This document shows positions 49,205 through 61,486 of a stretch of DNA of 64,000 bases, in pieces. The notes beneath the pieces are model-generated. The model was not told the DNA's origin, did not search any database, and was given only the letters and a program-made list of their open reading frames with translations. The translations under genes were made by a program, and so were the position numbers. How positions within the stretch are numbered: position 1 is the first letter of the stretch; each line of letters begins with the position of its first letter. The stretch spans positions 12,340,008 through 12,404,007 of the forward strand of contig NC_091134.1 of NCBI RefSeq assembly GCF_041381155.1, written 5' to 3'. Origin of the DNA: Argopecten irradians (taxonomy: Eukaryota; Mollusca; Bivalvia; Pectinida; Pectinidae).

Positions 49205-49459
49205 GGCCAAAAATATGTATGTTTAGATATATGGCTACTATTTATCAAGAAAATGATTAAATATTAGTGTCTTCCACTCTTGGCTCTTTATTTAACAATG
49301 AATAATTGGAGATTTGACGAAGAAAGAAGATATAAACAGCTCAGATTGGCCTAGAGTAAAGCTATTAATAGGAGTATCCTTTTAGGTACAGAAAAAAATA
49401 GGATCGGGGCTAAAAATTAGGGTCGGTCGGGTAACCCTAACCAGACATATTTTTTGGCT
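49205..49459 (-). mobile_element. Non-autonomous element family E, copy 4 (nested)
   Basis: Starts GGCCAAAAATATGTATG and ends with GGGTCGGTCGGGTAACCCTA then CAGACATATTTTTTGGC. The middle differs from the other copies, so only the ends are conserved, as in families mobilised through their termini. Nested in element N. Confidence 0.7.
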
Positions 49460-49642
49460 TAATTTAGATGTTACATCCGGAAGCAGAATCTACATCCACC
49501 TCTGATTGTTAGTTGTATGAATTGTAATAGTAATTTTTAAAAGTATGCTTGTAAATATGTAAATTTCTATTCAAAACTATTATAAGTTGTGCTAAAAAAC
49601 ACTCTATTTTAGTTCAAGAAAGCATAATTTGACGTTTGGAAT

Positions 49643-49751
49643 CACAGGGACCTGGCACGAATTTTTTTTAACCGACAGTATACATATATATATAGACTAT
49701 AATAGATATATATATACTGTTGGTTAAAATTTTTCGTGCCAGGTCCCTGTG
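49643..49751. mobile_element. Palindromic hAT-type MITE, family F, copy 2 (nested, young)
   Basis: Ends CACAGGGACCTGGCACGAA and its inverse, with centre TATACATATATATATAG. A perfect 8-bp duplication, TTTGGAAT, flanks it at 49635-49642 and 49752-49759. Nested in element N, so it is younger than that element. Confidence 0.92.
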
Positions 49752-50385
49752 TTTGGAATACACATGTACATGTATAAAGTAACGACTCTCTAGCTCATGT
49801 GATTTCAAATAAAATAGTATTGTTAAGTTGAGATATCAAATTCCACTCATTTTAACCTGTGACTATCGCTATGTATATGTAGGTCATGACTATATACATG
49901 CATGTATTGCTGTTTTTATTTTACGATTTTGAATGCCAAATTGTTGCGGTATTAATGATTAAAATTGTGTACGTTTTTGAATGTGTAACAAGCTATAACA
50001 GGTAAACTCCGCCCTCAGTTAGATTATCGCTGTTACTAAACTCCGCCCACGGTTTGACTGACGACTTCCCGAGCCGATAAACGCGCATACGACTGGTTGA
50101 AACTATTCACGTGGTTTGTGGTTTGAACGATCCAAAAGTCAATTCCGGACGCTTGAACGCATTTCACTGTATTGTGTCCGTCATTTGCATATTATTTTGT
50201 CTGACGGACACCATAATAAATCAAGGATTTCCTTCAATTTTGTATTCAAGACACATTTGTTCAATTTCAAACACATAAAGAAATTAAATTGAGATATTTT
50301 AATATGTTTTTACATCTTTTCTTCTGCTTATCGCATTTCACAAAAAAAATATTTATTTGGTTGGGCGAAACCTACCTTTAAATCA

Positions 50386-50861
50386 TTAAAATTAATATGA
50401 ATAGTTTGCGTATGAATTAATTAGATATAAATTAAATAATTTCCCCTTTCTTTTATCTAAAAGTATTTCTGTACAATAATACATATACAATGTACATGTA
50501 CAATTATTCATTTGAAGAAAGTAACACATAGATGTACGTAGTGCATACAATGTATCTTAAAGTGCGTGTATCTGTAATTACAGTGTATACGGCTACTTAA
50601 GGCTCTCCTGGTAAAGCCGGGTCAATATATTCAAATTAAACGGTCGTTTACCTGTATATCGGAGTAACTCCCCTTTGTACAGGTAAGTTTGACTGACCTG
50701 ATTATCTCCCCTGCTGTTTTCTCACCTGTGTCCTTTTGTGTGTGTTTGTGTGTCCTATACGTGACACTGTGCCTACACATATACCATACCCGTGAGTAGT
50801 TACTCATTCGGCGTCCATTGTTAACTGCCAAAACATCGTGGGAGAAAAAAACATATTCAAA
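50386..50861 (+). promoter_or_regulatory. Upstream region of the Ly6-like gene
   Basis: Sequence before the ATG at 50862, with a cluster of less AT-rich sequence at 50585-50850 likely to contain the promoter and 5' UTR. No clear TATA box. The short minus-strand open frame at 50631-50831 is not supported. Confidence 0.4.
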
Positions 50862-53800
50862 ATGGCAGCAATATTTTGGATTATAAGCGTTATGATCTCC
50901 CTCAGTTATACCGGAACTACAGGTAAGTTGTGTTGATTAGAAACCGGTAGCGAAAGGTGTAGTTTAATTCAAATTGTGCATTTCATGATTACTTAAGATC
51001 TATAATAAGCATTTTTTGCCAAATACTGTATTGGTATATATTTCGCGAAATGCAATTAGTTTTGTTTACTTTGTATCTGTATAACGTGATATCCACACAT
51101 GTATATTACATAAATACGTTCACTTTCATTATATGACTTGAACGTACCGCCACATTAATTTGAACATGTGGACTTAAATCAATGTCTCGTGTAAAAAAAA
51201 AGTTACACAAGATATTGGGATATGTTTACCTTGCAAAAGTTTCATATTGGGCGTGCAAATGGATTTGAATCAGTTTGTGTAGATGTTGCTGACGTTGTGT
51301 AATAAGATGTTTTACGTAAACCATAAACATATTTACTTACCTATACAAAAAATGTGTTAAAAATTATCTAACTTGTAGTTATATATAAATGTAACGTAAT
51401 ATTGATGTGTTGTCTTCAAATTATTTCCCATGGTTTAACTTTAATTAGCTGATGTCATAAAATAAATCTCGATATCAAAAATTGGACAATGTACTGTGTA
51501 TGATTATTACACTCTCATCTGACACAGCTGTATACATGTAATTTCCAAATACGCCTAATTCTCTGGCCACATCGTATGTAATATCATGCATTTAACCTAT
51601 ATGTAAACAATATGTCTCTGTTATCTAAATCCACTGTCCATTAATTACATGGTTATTTGCAGTGTAAACCTAAATAGCACTAAGTCACTGCAGGATGTGT
51701 CTTAGAATGTTTTGGCTAGATTTAAAAACTCTTTTTTGATGTCTATGTACATTTGTATGATGCGATTTACAAACCAGACTGTATTTTGTCACGAAATGCA
51801 TGCTGACTGATATATAATAGCTCAATATGTTCGTTACTCGTAGACGTACAGTGACTTCAGGCTATATCTATATAATATTATATATAACACTATTTGGACA
51901 CAATCACACCTGACCCAGCCCTCGGCAATTCTAGCTGATATAAGTACTTATATATATTTCTACATAATACTATTACTTTATCTGGCTAAAGGTAGTGGCG
52001 AGAAAGGGAGAATTTAATGCGAGAAAAGCTCTTGTCAATATAATCCAGATGATTTTATCCTCGAGTGATATTCTATCCGAGCCGAGACAATATACAAGGT
52101 TTATATTTACATTAAAGTAAGGCCAGAACTTGTGTAGGTGAGACTTTTCTGTGTTCGTATGTAAATTATTTACTACACCAAAGGTAAAACTAGGTCACGT
52201 TCATTCAGAATTACAAATACGTCTGGAATGTTGGTAAAACGATACACAGCGTGGAAATAACGATAGTACATGTATTGATGTTTCAGCTTAATTCAGGTAC
52301 ATTTTGTCCCTTTGAAACGTTAGAGGATATATTGTTAAGACTTTCAGCAATCAGAGCAATTAATTGTCATTTTTAATTTATTTCCTTCATGATCATAGGT
52401 GTCAATTTAATTTACCGTTGTTGACGATTAAATACCAGTATATTCCAATTTGAAACAGACTGTTTCACATGAGAACCAAACACGTTTTATTCTAATTAAA
52501 CACACGTCTATATATTTATAAAGGTATGACTGGGTCAGCGTTACGCATAATAATAATAAACTAGAGTTACCGCACCCTCGATATTACATGGGTTACTTTC
52601 ACTGCCGTTATATCCACCCCTGGACTATCTCTTATCACGACTGTAATAGAACCCCTGGATTATCGAGGATGAATGACTATTGAATGTACCATATTTTATA
52701 AAACCTTGACCAAATGACTGGTATATCTTGGAGGGGAAAGAATGGGACGACGATTTTTTAGGAATGGGGAAGGGGTCAATGGATTGTTTAGGGGTGGGAA
52801 GGGCCTGGGGCGAACGATTTTGTAGGTTTAAGACTTCCACCCCTTCTGACAGGGTTATACATTATCACATATATGCATTATATGTATACAGACACAACTT
52901 AGACATTCAGATAGTATTGCCATCATCTACCATAGATATGAAGTTTTGTTCTAGGCCTACCATATACACGTAGATATAATGATAACTTTTTTTTATTTCA
53001 ACAACGCATTATCAAACGCCAGTGATTAAAAGTTTTTTACATACAAATAGTATGTTTTAGGAAATTCATAGCAAAATCTCTAAATATGATCAACTGCTAT
53101 ATATAGACAAAACTGGCTATATATTTATACGCATTACCTATATGATATTTATACGCATTACCTATATGATGTACACAACACAACATTCCTGGGTAGTTAC
53201 CAGCTATTTACGTGAACAATTTAGGCGCTTTTACATCCGGGTTACTTTGAGTTAACGTATGACTAATAAAACATGACGTCATATAGTTATTGTCATAAAA
53301 CAATTAAAACAATCACTTAGACCCAGATAAGTCATTTCTATCAGTCATGGGTTGAAATCTTCAAAAGTGATATAATATTGTATGATCAATTCAATCATCC
53401 TAGTGTTCCTTTTCACCCAATGTTAACTAATAATTACGAAAAGAGAAATACTTTTTTTCACCTAAGCGAGACTAAAGGGTCAAGGACAGACGACATATCT
53501 GTATAATTAAGTGGCTGTGGTTTGTCTAGCTGCATAGCATAATGTCAAATGCCATGTCATCTGGTCACCTTTTCCTCGGGCGCTCAATCGTGAGAAGTCG
53601 GTCTTTTCCGTTGACAGACGGAAAATACCGAACATTCGTGATGTAATGTACATGTAAGTTACCATGTTTATTATTGACGTGCGTTCCGTTTTCTGTCACT
53701 AAGCCAGCACTCACGTTTTAACTATATATAATGATAGTACTTCAGATGTCACGACATATATGTTTACTTATCATAAAATAGTCACCTCAATATAGTTTCT

Positions 53801-56800
53801 CATAACGATTTTACCCGTGAGAAACTCAGATTAAATTCCCCACCTTACCTCAGCTATATTTCAAACAGAAGGATGATCTTATCGATATTTATGGCCATCG
53901 GTTTATTAATATTTAGCTGATGCTCCCGTGTTTTCGTAGAACCTCATTAATCCTAAAACAATATTAAACTGCTCTTGATCAGTACTGTACAGCTTTAAAA
54001 GCCCTTTATGTCAAGTCAAATTAGCAGTCATTGAAGTGAAATCAAGAGTACTCGGAGAAAACGAACTCGTTTTACGACCAGTACCCGGAAACAGCACCAA
54101 TAATTTTGTGTTTCAAACTAGTAGAAAAACCAATTACATCTTAATCATTTAGCAGTTGACAAATATTGGAATAAATTTGCCATTACTGGGCAGATTTGGA
54201 CATGAAAAGTAGTTGTTTCAACATTCGAGTATATTGAGCCATTTGCCCTTTGGAAAACACAATTGGTATAATCCTACTATATCACCGTATAAGGAAATTA
54301 ATAAGCCTGTCTTTAACTCGATTGATAGATAGACGTGATCTTAACATATCTTTTAAATAAGAAAAGAAACAAAAAACTGTTCACTACATGATCTGATGGT
54401 TGTGTCAATTTTTGAGTTGTTGTCAAATTGAAAATTACTCTTTTTATTCTATTTTAAAGGTTACTCATGTCACCTTGACACTTCTCAAATGATAAGCTTG
54501 GGACACAGAATTATTCACCTTACTTAACATCGTTGTTTAAAATGTATTACCCAATAAATGGTCGAGAGTTTAAAACACCATAAAAATTTCAGGATTCAGT
54601 TTTCAGATAAAACAGACTCTTCAACGTTGTTTAACACATCATTGTTTAGGTATATTATTATTAAACTAGATATATACGCCACATGTTTCCCGTGTATTAC
54701 AAAAATAAAAAGTATAATTAATGACGTTGTCACCAAGTACGATGCTGTAGGCTGCACAACCAGGACACAAAATATTGATCATACCGGTGCATGCGAGTTA
54801 TTAAAACAAATATAGCCCTTTGTATAGACATTCAAGTGAATAGTCGGGCAAAGAAACCCAGTTTAAATGCGTTCATTTGCCTTTCAAAAGTTCTCACACA
54901 TTAAAACGACGGTCAAGTTCGCTTACGTTTCCAAGTTCTGACCATTGAAATAAAGAAAAGTTGAAAGCATTGAAAGCAAGGCTGCGTGGAAATGTAACCA
55001 CGGACATAGTCAGCCGGGAGGACGTTTTAGGATTCCGGTACTTTAAATTAACTTCTTTGTACGCAGACAGATTTTGACGAGAGATTTTATTTTTCTCGCA
55101 ACAGATTTTGACGAGAGATTTTATTTTTCATTTATATGAAATTATACTCTATTACTTGGTCAGGAGACACAATTATCACCTTCCCCATGGTATTAAAGAA
55201 ATACAAGAATATCAAGCGATAATACGTTTATGATTGATTAAAGTGCTTTTTACTTAAAACTCGGAGTCGGCTGCGATGTCTGAGACCTTTTGGTGTCTGA
55301 CAATCTTCTACGTATCCCCTTTCCTCCTGTGGACCATGTTGGCTCGTTGAGTGAATGTGCGTTGTATTTCTAATCTGCCATTTTGACCCGCCACCTCTTG
55401 GTCAATGTGCCCGGTCTTCTTCCACGATTCCTTCTTTTATGGGGATTGCAAGTTTGGGGCTCACATACTACACGTGGGACATTTGTTTACTTATAAATTT
55501 CATCCACACGCAAACCAAAGTGTTTCCTTATCAAAATATTAAAGGGGAGAATATACTCCACCACTTCAAATGTCCCCCGATGTCCATGAAGTGGATAGCC
55601 TTGACTCGGTTATATTATAGGAATGCGTGTTAGGTGATATATTTAAGTTGTGTTAAGATTAATACTCTCTTGTTTTCTTGTCGCATTATTGACACTGCGA
55701 TAGGATGCAAGTGGATTACGGTTCTCGACGAAATCTTATCTACAGAGAACCCTAAGCCAGACAGGATTACTAATATAGATACCATTAGGCAGACTTACGA
55801 TAGCGAGCATGGCAGTTTTAAACAATCCAAGATTTACTACAATCGTCTTTTTGCTTAGTCATTCATCTTTCTAATAATTCTGATAATAAAACTTTACTCT
55901 ACTTGCAATACTTCACTTTTGCGACGGATGTTGCCATATGTTTTCAATTGACATACTGTATAGCCGTCGGTGGCTGCCTCGAAGAATTTACAGAATCTGA
56001 AAATATGCCAATTATTTGATTGAATGTAAACAAATAGAACAAAAAACAAGACAGTCTCTTAAAATAGAAGTCTTTTCATGCAGAGAACAGTTCCCTTAAT
56101 TATCTAATTATCCTAAATTATATCCACAAAAAAGATAGAAATTTCATACTCTTTACCATATAAAAATGCACGCCTCAATTACCAAAGTCATTTTAAATTA
56201 TGCTAAGACAGCCCATTGTAAATATTGTCGACACCACAAATTCCACGACTGCACAGAACACAGTAGCATGACTGTATGGTTTATACAAAAATGTTATTGA
56301 ACAGGGAACTGTTAGTAATACAATGTCTGTGTATAATCGAGGTGTTGTTTAATTATATGTCCCTATTCACTATCTGATGTTTAAAAAAATCAATGTATTT
56401 TATGAAAACTTCAGTATTTCGTTCGCACTTATAATTTTGTATAATCAAAACGACTCTTTTGTATTATTTTTTTGTGTATGATATTTACGTCCATTGTACA
56501 CTTTCAAGGTACATTGTATGGTATTCGAATTGGGTAATGTTTTGTTCATACTGAATGAGTAATGTTTTGTTCATACTGAATGAGGCTGTCGTTTCATCTC
56601 AAATATAACAATTCATGGAAACTTTTATTGATCAAGTGGAAACTATTGAATGAGAGAATGAGAAACGGATATACATATTGCACATTTTCTCAAACGCGTT
56701 TCTTCATATTTTTTCTCTGATAACGCCTAGCTTTCTTTGAAATTTGAAATTTTGAAAGTTACACCTTAGTTGTGGCACATCAGTCTTTGACACAAACCTA

Positions 56801-58602
56801 GTACGTTATTGGTAGTCTGACGCACCATTGGTAGTCTTTGTTTGGTGTTACGCTGCTTGGATATTGTTTGCCCATTGGTAGGATGACCTTTTGGGTACCC
56901 TTGGCGGTGAAGTACTATAAACATTGATCTGTGTCAACCTTTGAAGAAGACAAGAATCCTAAGTCAAACATGAAATCACCTCAATTATGTCTGATGTACA
57001 CAGAGCGACAACTCTTAAAGATTCTTCTTGATTGTTGGTTGTATATTATCAAAATAGAATCAGAGCACGTGCTGACAATTTTGGAAGAAAAGGTTGCACA
57101 GAGACATTCACAATCTGTCTTACAATGACGTTGTTAGATACCGTGTACCTGGTAGATAAAACAACACGACACTCATTCTAAAAAAATATGTAATTTTTTT
57201 TCCACAGGTCTGGAATGTTACAGATGCAGTCACATGATCATTACGTCAAACCTAACATACCCGGATGATGAGGTCATTCGCCAACTGGCACCCGGATTGA
57301 CCAACACTAAGTGCAGACGTACCGACAGTAATTACGTTCAGACACAGAACCAACAGAACAACAACAACAACAACAACTGGAACACCGGAAGTCAGACTGG
57401 TATACTGTATCCGAACACGTGCAATAGTGCCAGACCAGGATCTCAAAAGGTCGTCAGATGTGGCGTTTGGGAGGGCGATGTCTTTGCCACAGTGTTCGAT
57501 ACTAAACGTAAGTCGCTTTATAAATGCATTTTTGCCACAGTTTTCAAAACTTTACTTCTTTATGCAAGCATGCTTATATGAAGCGAATACTGGTTATGTG
57601 TGGTTTTTTAAAGCAAAATACCATATATATATAGTTTTTACTCAAAACTTAAGGCGAGATGTCTCTTGAGATTAATGCATATTACTCTGCATAAACGCGA
57701 TGAAGTGAAGTCTATTTATTTTGTTGTTTGGAGAGTAAAAAGCAATTCACACAAATTCTTTCAAATTAAGCAAACGCAATATTTCGCTGTATGCTGATAG
57801 TCTAAGTTTTCACGTACAAGAGTAATGTCTTAGCGTTTACAGTATTTTGCGCTTTTCATAAAAAACACTCTACCAATGTATTCAGGTCCCAAATTAAGTC
57901 TCTGTGACTTTGGGAAAGTATTTAAAACCATTTTAGAATGTTTCAAATATCAGCTTGTAAAATAACATTATTGATATCCCCAAACGAAAGTATTTTTAAG
58001 AGGCACCTTGCGCCTCAGACCTGTATATTTCAGTATCCATTCCAACCCAGTATTGGCGCTTTCAAATAGTAAAGCTATTTAAGTGTTGTTTCCCCTCTTT
58101 TTTAGTGGTCCACAATATGCTCAATCTAATTACAATTAGACTTGTAATTCCGCTCCACTACGATGCTCTATGATAAACTTGTATTGGAGGGTACCATAGA
58201 GCATCATAGTAGAACAGAATTACAAGTCTGGTTTTAATTATATTGACAATACATTACATTAAACATTGTATTCTAACGACATCAATTCAATATTCCCATT
58301 TCTTGCACTCTCTAGAACTTATATTGGCTACGTTCGCCTTTGGATGCGCTGAGGTAGACAGCTACAAGAATTATGAATGTTACAGCCAGTCCGGGGAGGA
58401 ATCCGATAAGATGTTCTTCCAAGAAATTCTGCGAGGGTCTTTCCGGGACAACGTCTTCGTCAATGACTTCCGCGGACGGTTCTGTATGACTCCCGACGCA
58501 CCCTCACAGCTTATATCTGGATCACGTAACGTTGAAGCGATGTCTCTGTTTTTCCTAATGGCGATATCAATACTGACCCTCATCGTGTCAAAGCGTATAT
58601 AA
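50862..58602 (+). CDS. Ly6/uPAR-like GPI-anchored cell-surface protein
   Basis: Three exons: 50862-50922, 57208-57507 and 58316-58602. They sum to 648 nt (215 residues), with both introns phase 1. Exon 1 is a signal peptide (MAAIFWIISVMISLSYTGTT). Exon 2 opens with the LU-domain hallmark GLECYRC, then KCRRTDSN, a run of seven Asn made by an AAC repeat, NTCNSARPG and VRCGVWEGD. Exon 3 has AFGCAEVDSYKNYECYSQSG and FRGRFCMTPDAP, then a short spacer (ISGSRN) and a hydrophobic end (AMSLFFLMAISILTLIVSKRI without its first residue is about 20 long) typical of GPI attachment. The mature part has eight cysteines, fewer than the usual ten of an LU domain, and at about 160 residues it is long for one. 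Phase-1 exon borders are typical of this superfamily. Members bind receptors or act in adhesion and immunity; the partner here is unknown. Family confidence is good; fine class is not. Confidence 0.8.
52572..52672. mobile_element. MITE family L, copy 3 (internally deleted)
   Basis: The left arm holds CCTCGATATTACATGGG and CACTGCCGTTATATCCACCC then CTGGACTATCTC. Directly after it comes the right end ACCCCTGGATTATCGAGGAT. Most of the interior found at 23172-23490 is absent. Confidence 0.7.
53121..53170 (+). repeat. Two-copy 24-bp tandem duplication
   Basis: ATATTTATACGCATTACCTA plus TATG is repeated head to tail without difference. In intron 1 of the Ly6-like gene. Confidence 0.9.
54831..55152 (+). 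mobile_element. MITE family A, copy 3
   Basis: Begins TTCAAGTGAATAGTCGGGCA and follows the family A body, including AACCACGGACATAGTCAGCC and GGGAGGACGTTTTAGGATTC. The right end is lost. A local tandem duplication of ACAGATTTTGACGAGAGATT occurs at about 55066-55130. Confidence 0.85.
56534..56583 (+). repeat. Two-copy 25-bp tandem duplication
   Basis: GTAATGTTTTGTTCATACTG plus AATGA occurs twice in tandem. In intron 1 of the Ly6-like gene. Confidence 0.9.
58128..58240. mobile_element. Palindromic element, family I, in intron 2 of the Ly6-like gene
   Basis: Inverted arms of about 50 bp: AGACTTGTAATTCCGCTCC and GATGCTCTATG on the left, GCATCATAGTAGAACAGAAT and ACAAGTCTGG on the right. The left arm also carries TAATTACAATT, mirrored by TTTTAATTA. 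No second copy in the window; a MITE origin is inferred. Confidence 0.7.
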
Positions 58603-58969
58603 TACCGCCAGATTAATGTAATGTTTTACTTTTGACATTTTCAATTTGTGTAGTTGAAGATGTTTTATGGTATGAATGTCGTGCTTGCATCTCCAGAGAA
58701 AGAAAAGCTTGATAAGGATTATCATTTCTCCCATACTTCACAGGGATATCCCGTGGTTGCTAGGGAAAATATATCTCTATCTTACACAGGGGGGTGTAAG
58801 GCAGCTCACACGCGCTAGACAATAACGTGACGTCATCAATACATGCGGCGCACATTGTAGATGACGTCATCAATTTTGACACATAACGACGTTTCTGCCA
58901 TAATGGCGCGATGAAAAAGCTGGAAACCAAGTGGAGTTTCATCATTTTTCTGCTATGTATGGGAGAAAA

Positions 58970-59124
58970 AGAATCAAACATGGGTCTGTGAAGTGGACAG
59001 GGATATCTCAACCCTCGTGAAAGATTTTGGCCGTCATACCTCGGCAAGCCTCGGGTTGACCGACAAAAATCTTTCACTCGGGTTGAGATATTCCTGTCCA
59101 CTTCACAGACCCATGTAAGATTCT
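58970..59124. mobile_element. Palindromic element, family J
   Basis: Ends AGAATCAAACATGGGTCTG and its inverse, with long inner arms GTGAAGTGGACAGGGATATC and AGATTTTGGCCG, and a short loop. Just before it, at 58820-58916, is CpG-rich sequence with two TGACGTCA boxes, AACGACG and ATGGCGCG. Located about 370 bp after the Ly6-like stop codon. Confidence 0.75.
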
Positions 59125-61486
59125 ATTAGTCTATTTCAAGCGAGTAATAGTGAATTTTGTGTGGTTACTGATTTGTTTACGTATATAGATTGAATGTTGT
59201 GCATGTTTCTCCAGATAAATATGTCAGTGATTTATGAAGAGTGGAGTTTTCGGAAGATATTTTAAACATAATGTGTGCAAGGCACTATGTACAGATTGAA
59301 TGTTGTATTTTATGTTATTAAGAGGAAAGTATTGTTGTTTTCTACGTGCGAAGCTATTGTTTAAAAGTGCCATAGAAGAGTTGACAATTTTAATTTAGAC
59401 AAATCTATTTGTTATCGATAGTAATCCCTCCCTCCAGTATCTATGTGTGACATGACATACTGGTTTTTAATTAAGAATACCCGATTAAATAGAAAAAAAA
59501 ATATCATTTATGTGACTTTACAAAATTGTATAGTCTTGTAAATATATATAACTCACAATCACTTTGAAGAGCTATTTTTTTTAAAAAAAATCAATCAAGA
59601 GATTATATTTCTAGGTTTAAGATTACAGTAGAAAAATATTTTAACAATAATGCTGAAATTATGGATTTTTACTGACATATATACATCAAAATTAATGAAT
59701 CAATAGAGAATATTCATTTTTTCTATTTACTTCCTTGTGTTGCATGTTTGACATTTTGTAACACACAAATACGTTTTTCTGGTACTGCAAGACCAATATT
59801 GAACAGAATTCGTTGTTTTTATCAATTTAACTATTACATTTCTGAAATTTATTTGAAGAAGAATCGTATCAGTTCAATGGCACATGTAACAATAGTATAC
59901 TGTGTTTTGCAAACTGCACATATAAGAATTTGTTTTTGAAAATAATGTAAGTGAATGTTTAAATTGCTCATCTAGTATTTTTTATGTACGTATAGATGTC
60001 TTTGATGTAAATGTGTAAATACAATATTAGGATGTTGTCATTATTTTGAAATATTCTTATTTTGTTTACAAAATTAAAGTGAAAAGTCGAACAAAGGAAG
60101 GCCAAAATCGGTAAAAATAGTGTTTATATATTCAGTATAATTTCTTATGAAACAGAAAATCAAAATCGCTCTGCATGCGAAGAAATTAGTTTATATTACA
60201 GGATTCCTAAAATGTCCTCCCGGCTGAGTATGTTCGTGTTGATATTTCCACACAGCTTTGCTTTAAAAGAATTTATTTTTAGAAATTTTATATATTAATT
60301 CGGGCTTGTCGTTAATTTCAATGGTCAAAATTGGACAACATAAGCAGAACTTGACCTTCGTTTTGATTTGTACTAAGGACTTATGGAAGGCCAATGACCG
60401 CATTTAGACTTGTTTTCATTGCCCGACTATTCACCTGATTATCTTCTTACTAAGTATGTAATATACAATGACGAGTCGATGGACAGTTATACTTCTCATC
60501 TTAATGCAATTTTTTTTCTTAATTTTTAAATTCACTGAACATACGTTCCTGAATCTCAACCACCAATGAAATTTCCTCCACACTTTACATGTATTTATGT
60601 TACAAATGCGTATGAATATAATATTTTAATATCAATAATTGATGATTTTCTCATAAAATTTTCAAGTACTCGCATATTTTTTCTCCTTTTTTTCTTATTG
60701 GAGGTGACAGCCTCACTAAAGATTGTATTTACGAACAGTTTTTCCTCAAAAACACAGTTGTTTTAAGGGCTTCTAAAAAGTGGAATTTAAGTCCATTACT
60801 TCATATTCAAAGTGGGAGCTGAAATTACCTTAAGTTTAGCATGCAAAGTATACTATTGACATGTTCCTTAAATACCAGTTAAAAAGAAAAAAAGATCAGT
60901 TTTATATAATGCAATTAGTCATTTTTGTGTAATTGAAATAAGTGCATCATTTTTCTGTGTGATAATAGATTTTGAATTAAACAATCTTATATTAAACATG
61001 TAATTAAGCTTATGAATGGATCACTCTTTAAATTGATATGTTTTAGTCGCTTTGTTTGTTACTACTTGAATTCTGTGTTCTAGTTTTATCTTGCCCTTGA
61101 CCAGTTTTAACACGTACATATAGTTTTATGGTAAATAAAAAATGATCTCCGATACTCAAATGATGAATTAAATAAAGATCTAAGGATGTGAAATAACTTT
61201 CTGTTTTTATCAAATTTACTTCACATTTTTGTTATTGCTTGTATACATTGTTTTGATACTAAATATGCATTGAAATATTTCACTGTAAACTACACTGTAT
61301 CCTAATTTGTGATGTACACATGTCTTTGCATGTTTGTTTCATTAGTTTAAATATCGTGTGAGTAATTTTTGCATCTACACAAAAACTTAGATGTCAGTTA
61401 ATGCGGGATAAGATAAAGTCAATAAATATTGTATAATAAACTAAAAATTAACATGTTCATGTATATTCACTTCACTGATGATTTTT
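59125..61486. other. 3' flank of the Ly6-like gene and intergenic DNA
   Basis: AT-rich. Holds a family A MITE (60074-60436). Candidate poly-A signals occur on the plus strand (for example AATAAA near 61134), but the transcript end cannot be fixed. No further gene seen. Confidence 0.5.
60074..60436 (-). mobile_element. MITE family A, copy 4 (most diverged)
   Basis: Left end TTAAAGTGAAAAGTCGAACA, right end TTGCCCGACTATTCACCTGA. The interior keeps AATGTCCTCCCGGCTGAGTA and AGGCCAATGACCGCATTTAG. It carries more differences and an extra AT-rich segment compared with the copy at 23879, so it is the oldest copy here. Confidence 0.85.

Larger units (their letters stand above)
48160..50385. mobile_element. 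2.2-kb terminal-inverted-repeat element N with nested insertions
   Basis: The left end TTTAAAGGTAGGTTTCGCCC and the right end GGGCGAAACCTACCTTTAAA are perfect inverses over about 22 bp. A second inverted pair inside (GTTCAAGCGTCCGG near 48907 and CCGGACGCTTGAACGC near 50146) shows that much of it is an imperfect giant palindrome. AACTCCGCCC recurs near 50008 and 50039. Two younger elements sit inside: family E at 49205-49459 and hAT-type palindrome F at 49643-49751. No transposase frame is recognisable; a 63-codon minus-strand frame at 48238-48429 has no motif. The TTTAAA or TTAA ends hint at TTAA-targeting, but no duplication could be verified. Confidence 0.72.
50923..57207 (+). other. Intron 1 of the Ly6-like gene (6.3 kb)
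   Basis: Contains a collapsed family L MITE (52572-52672), a 24-bp tandem duplication (53121-53170), a family A MITE (54831-55152) and a 25-bp tandem duplication (56534-56583). Open frames at 55355-55633, 55634-55858 and 56931-57128 have no motif or matching splice phase, and I do not call them exons. Confidence 0.7.

Noticed and set aside
55355-55858. Two adjacent plus-strand frames (92 and 74 codons) in the Ly6 intron
   Set aside because: They are in the large intron, share no family motif, and have no matching splice sites. The exon 1 to exon 2 junction of the Ly6 model works without them.
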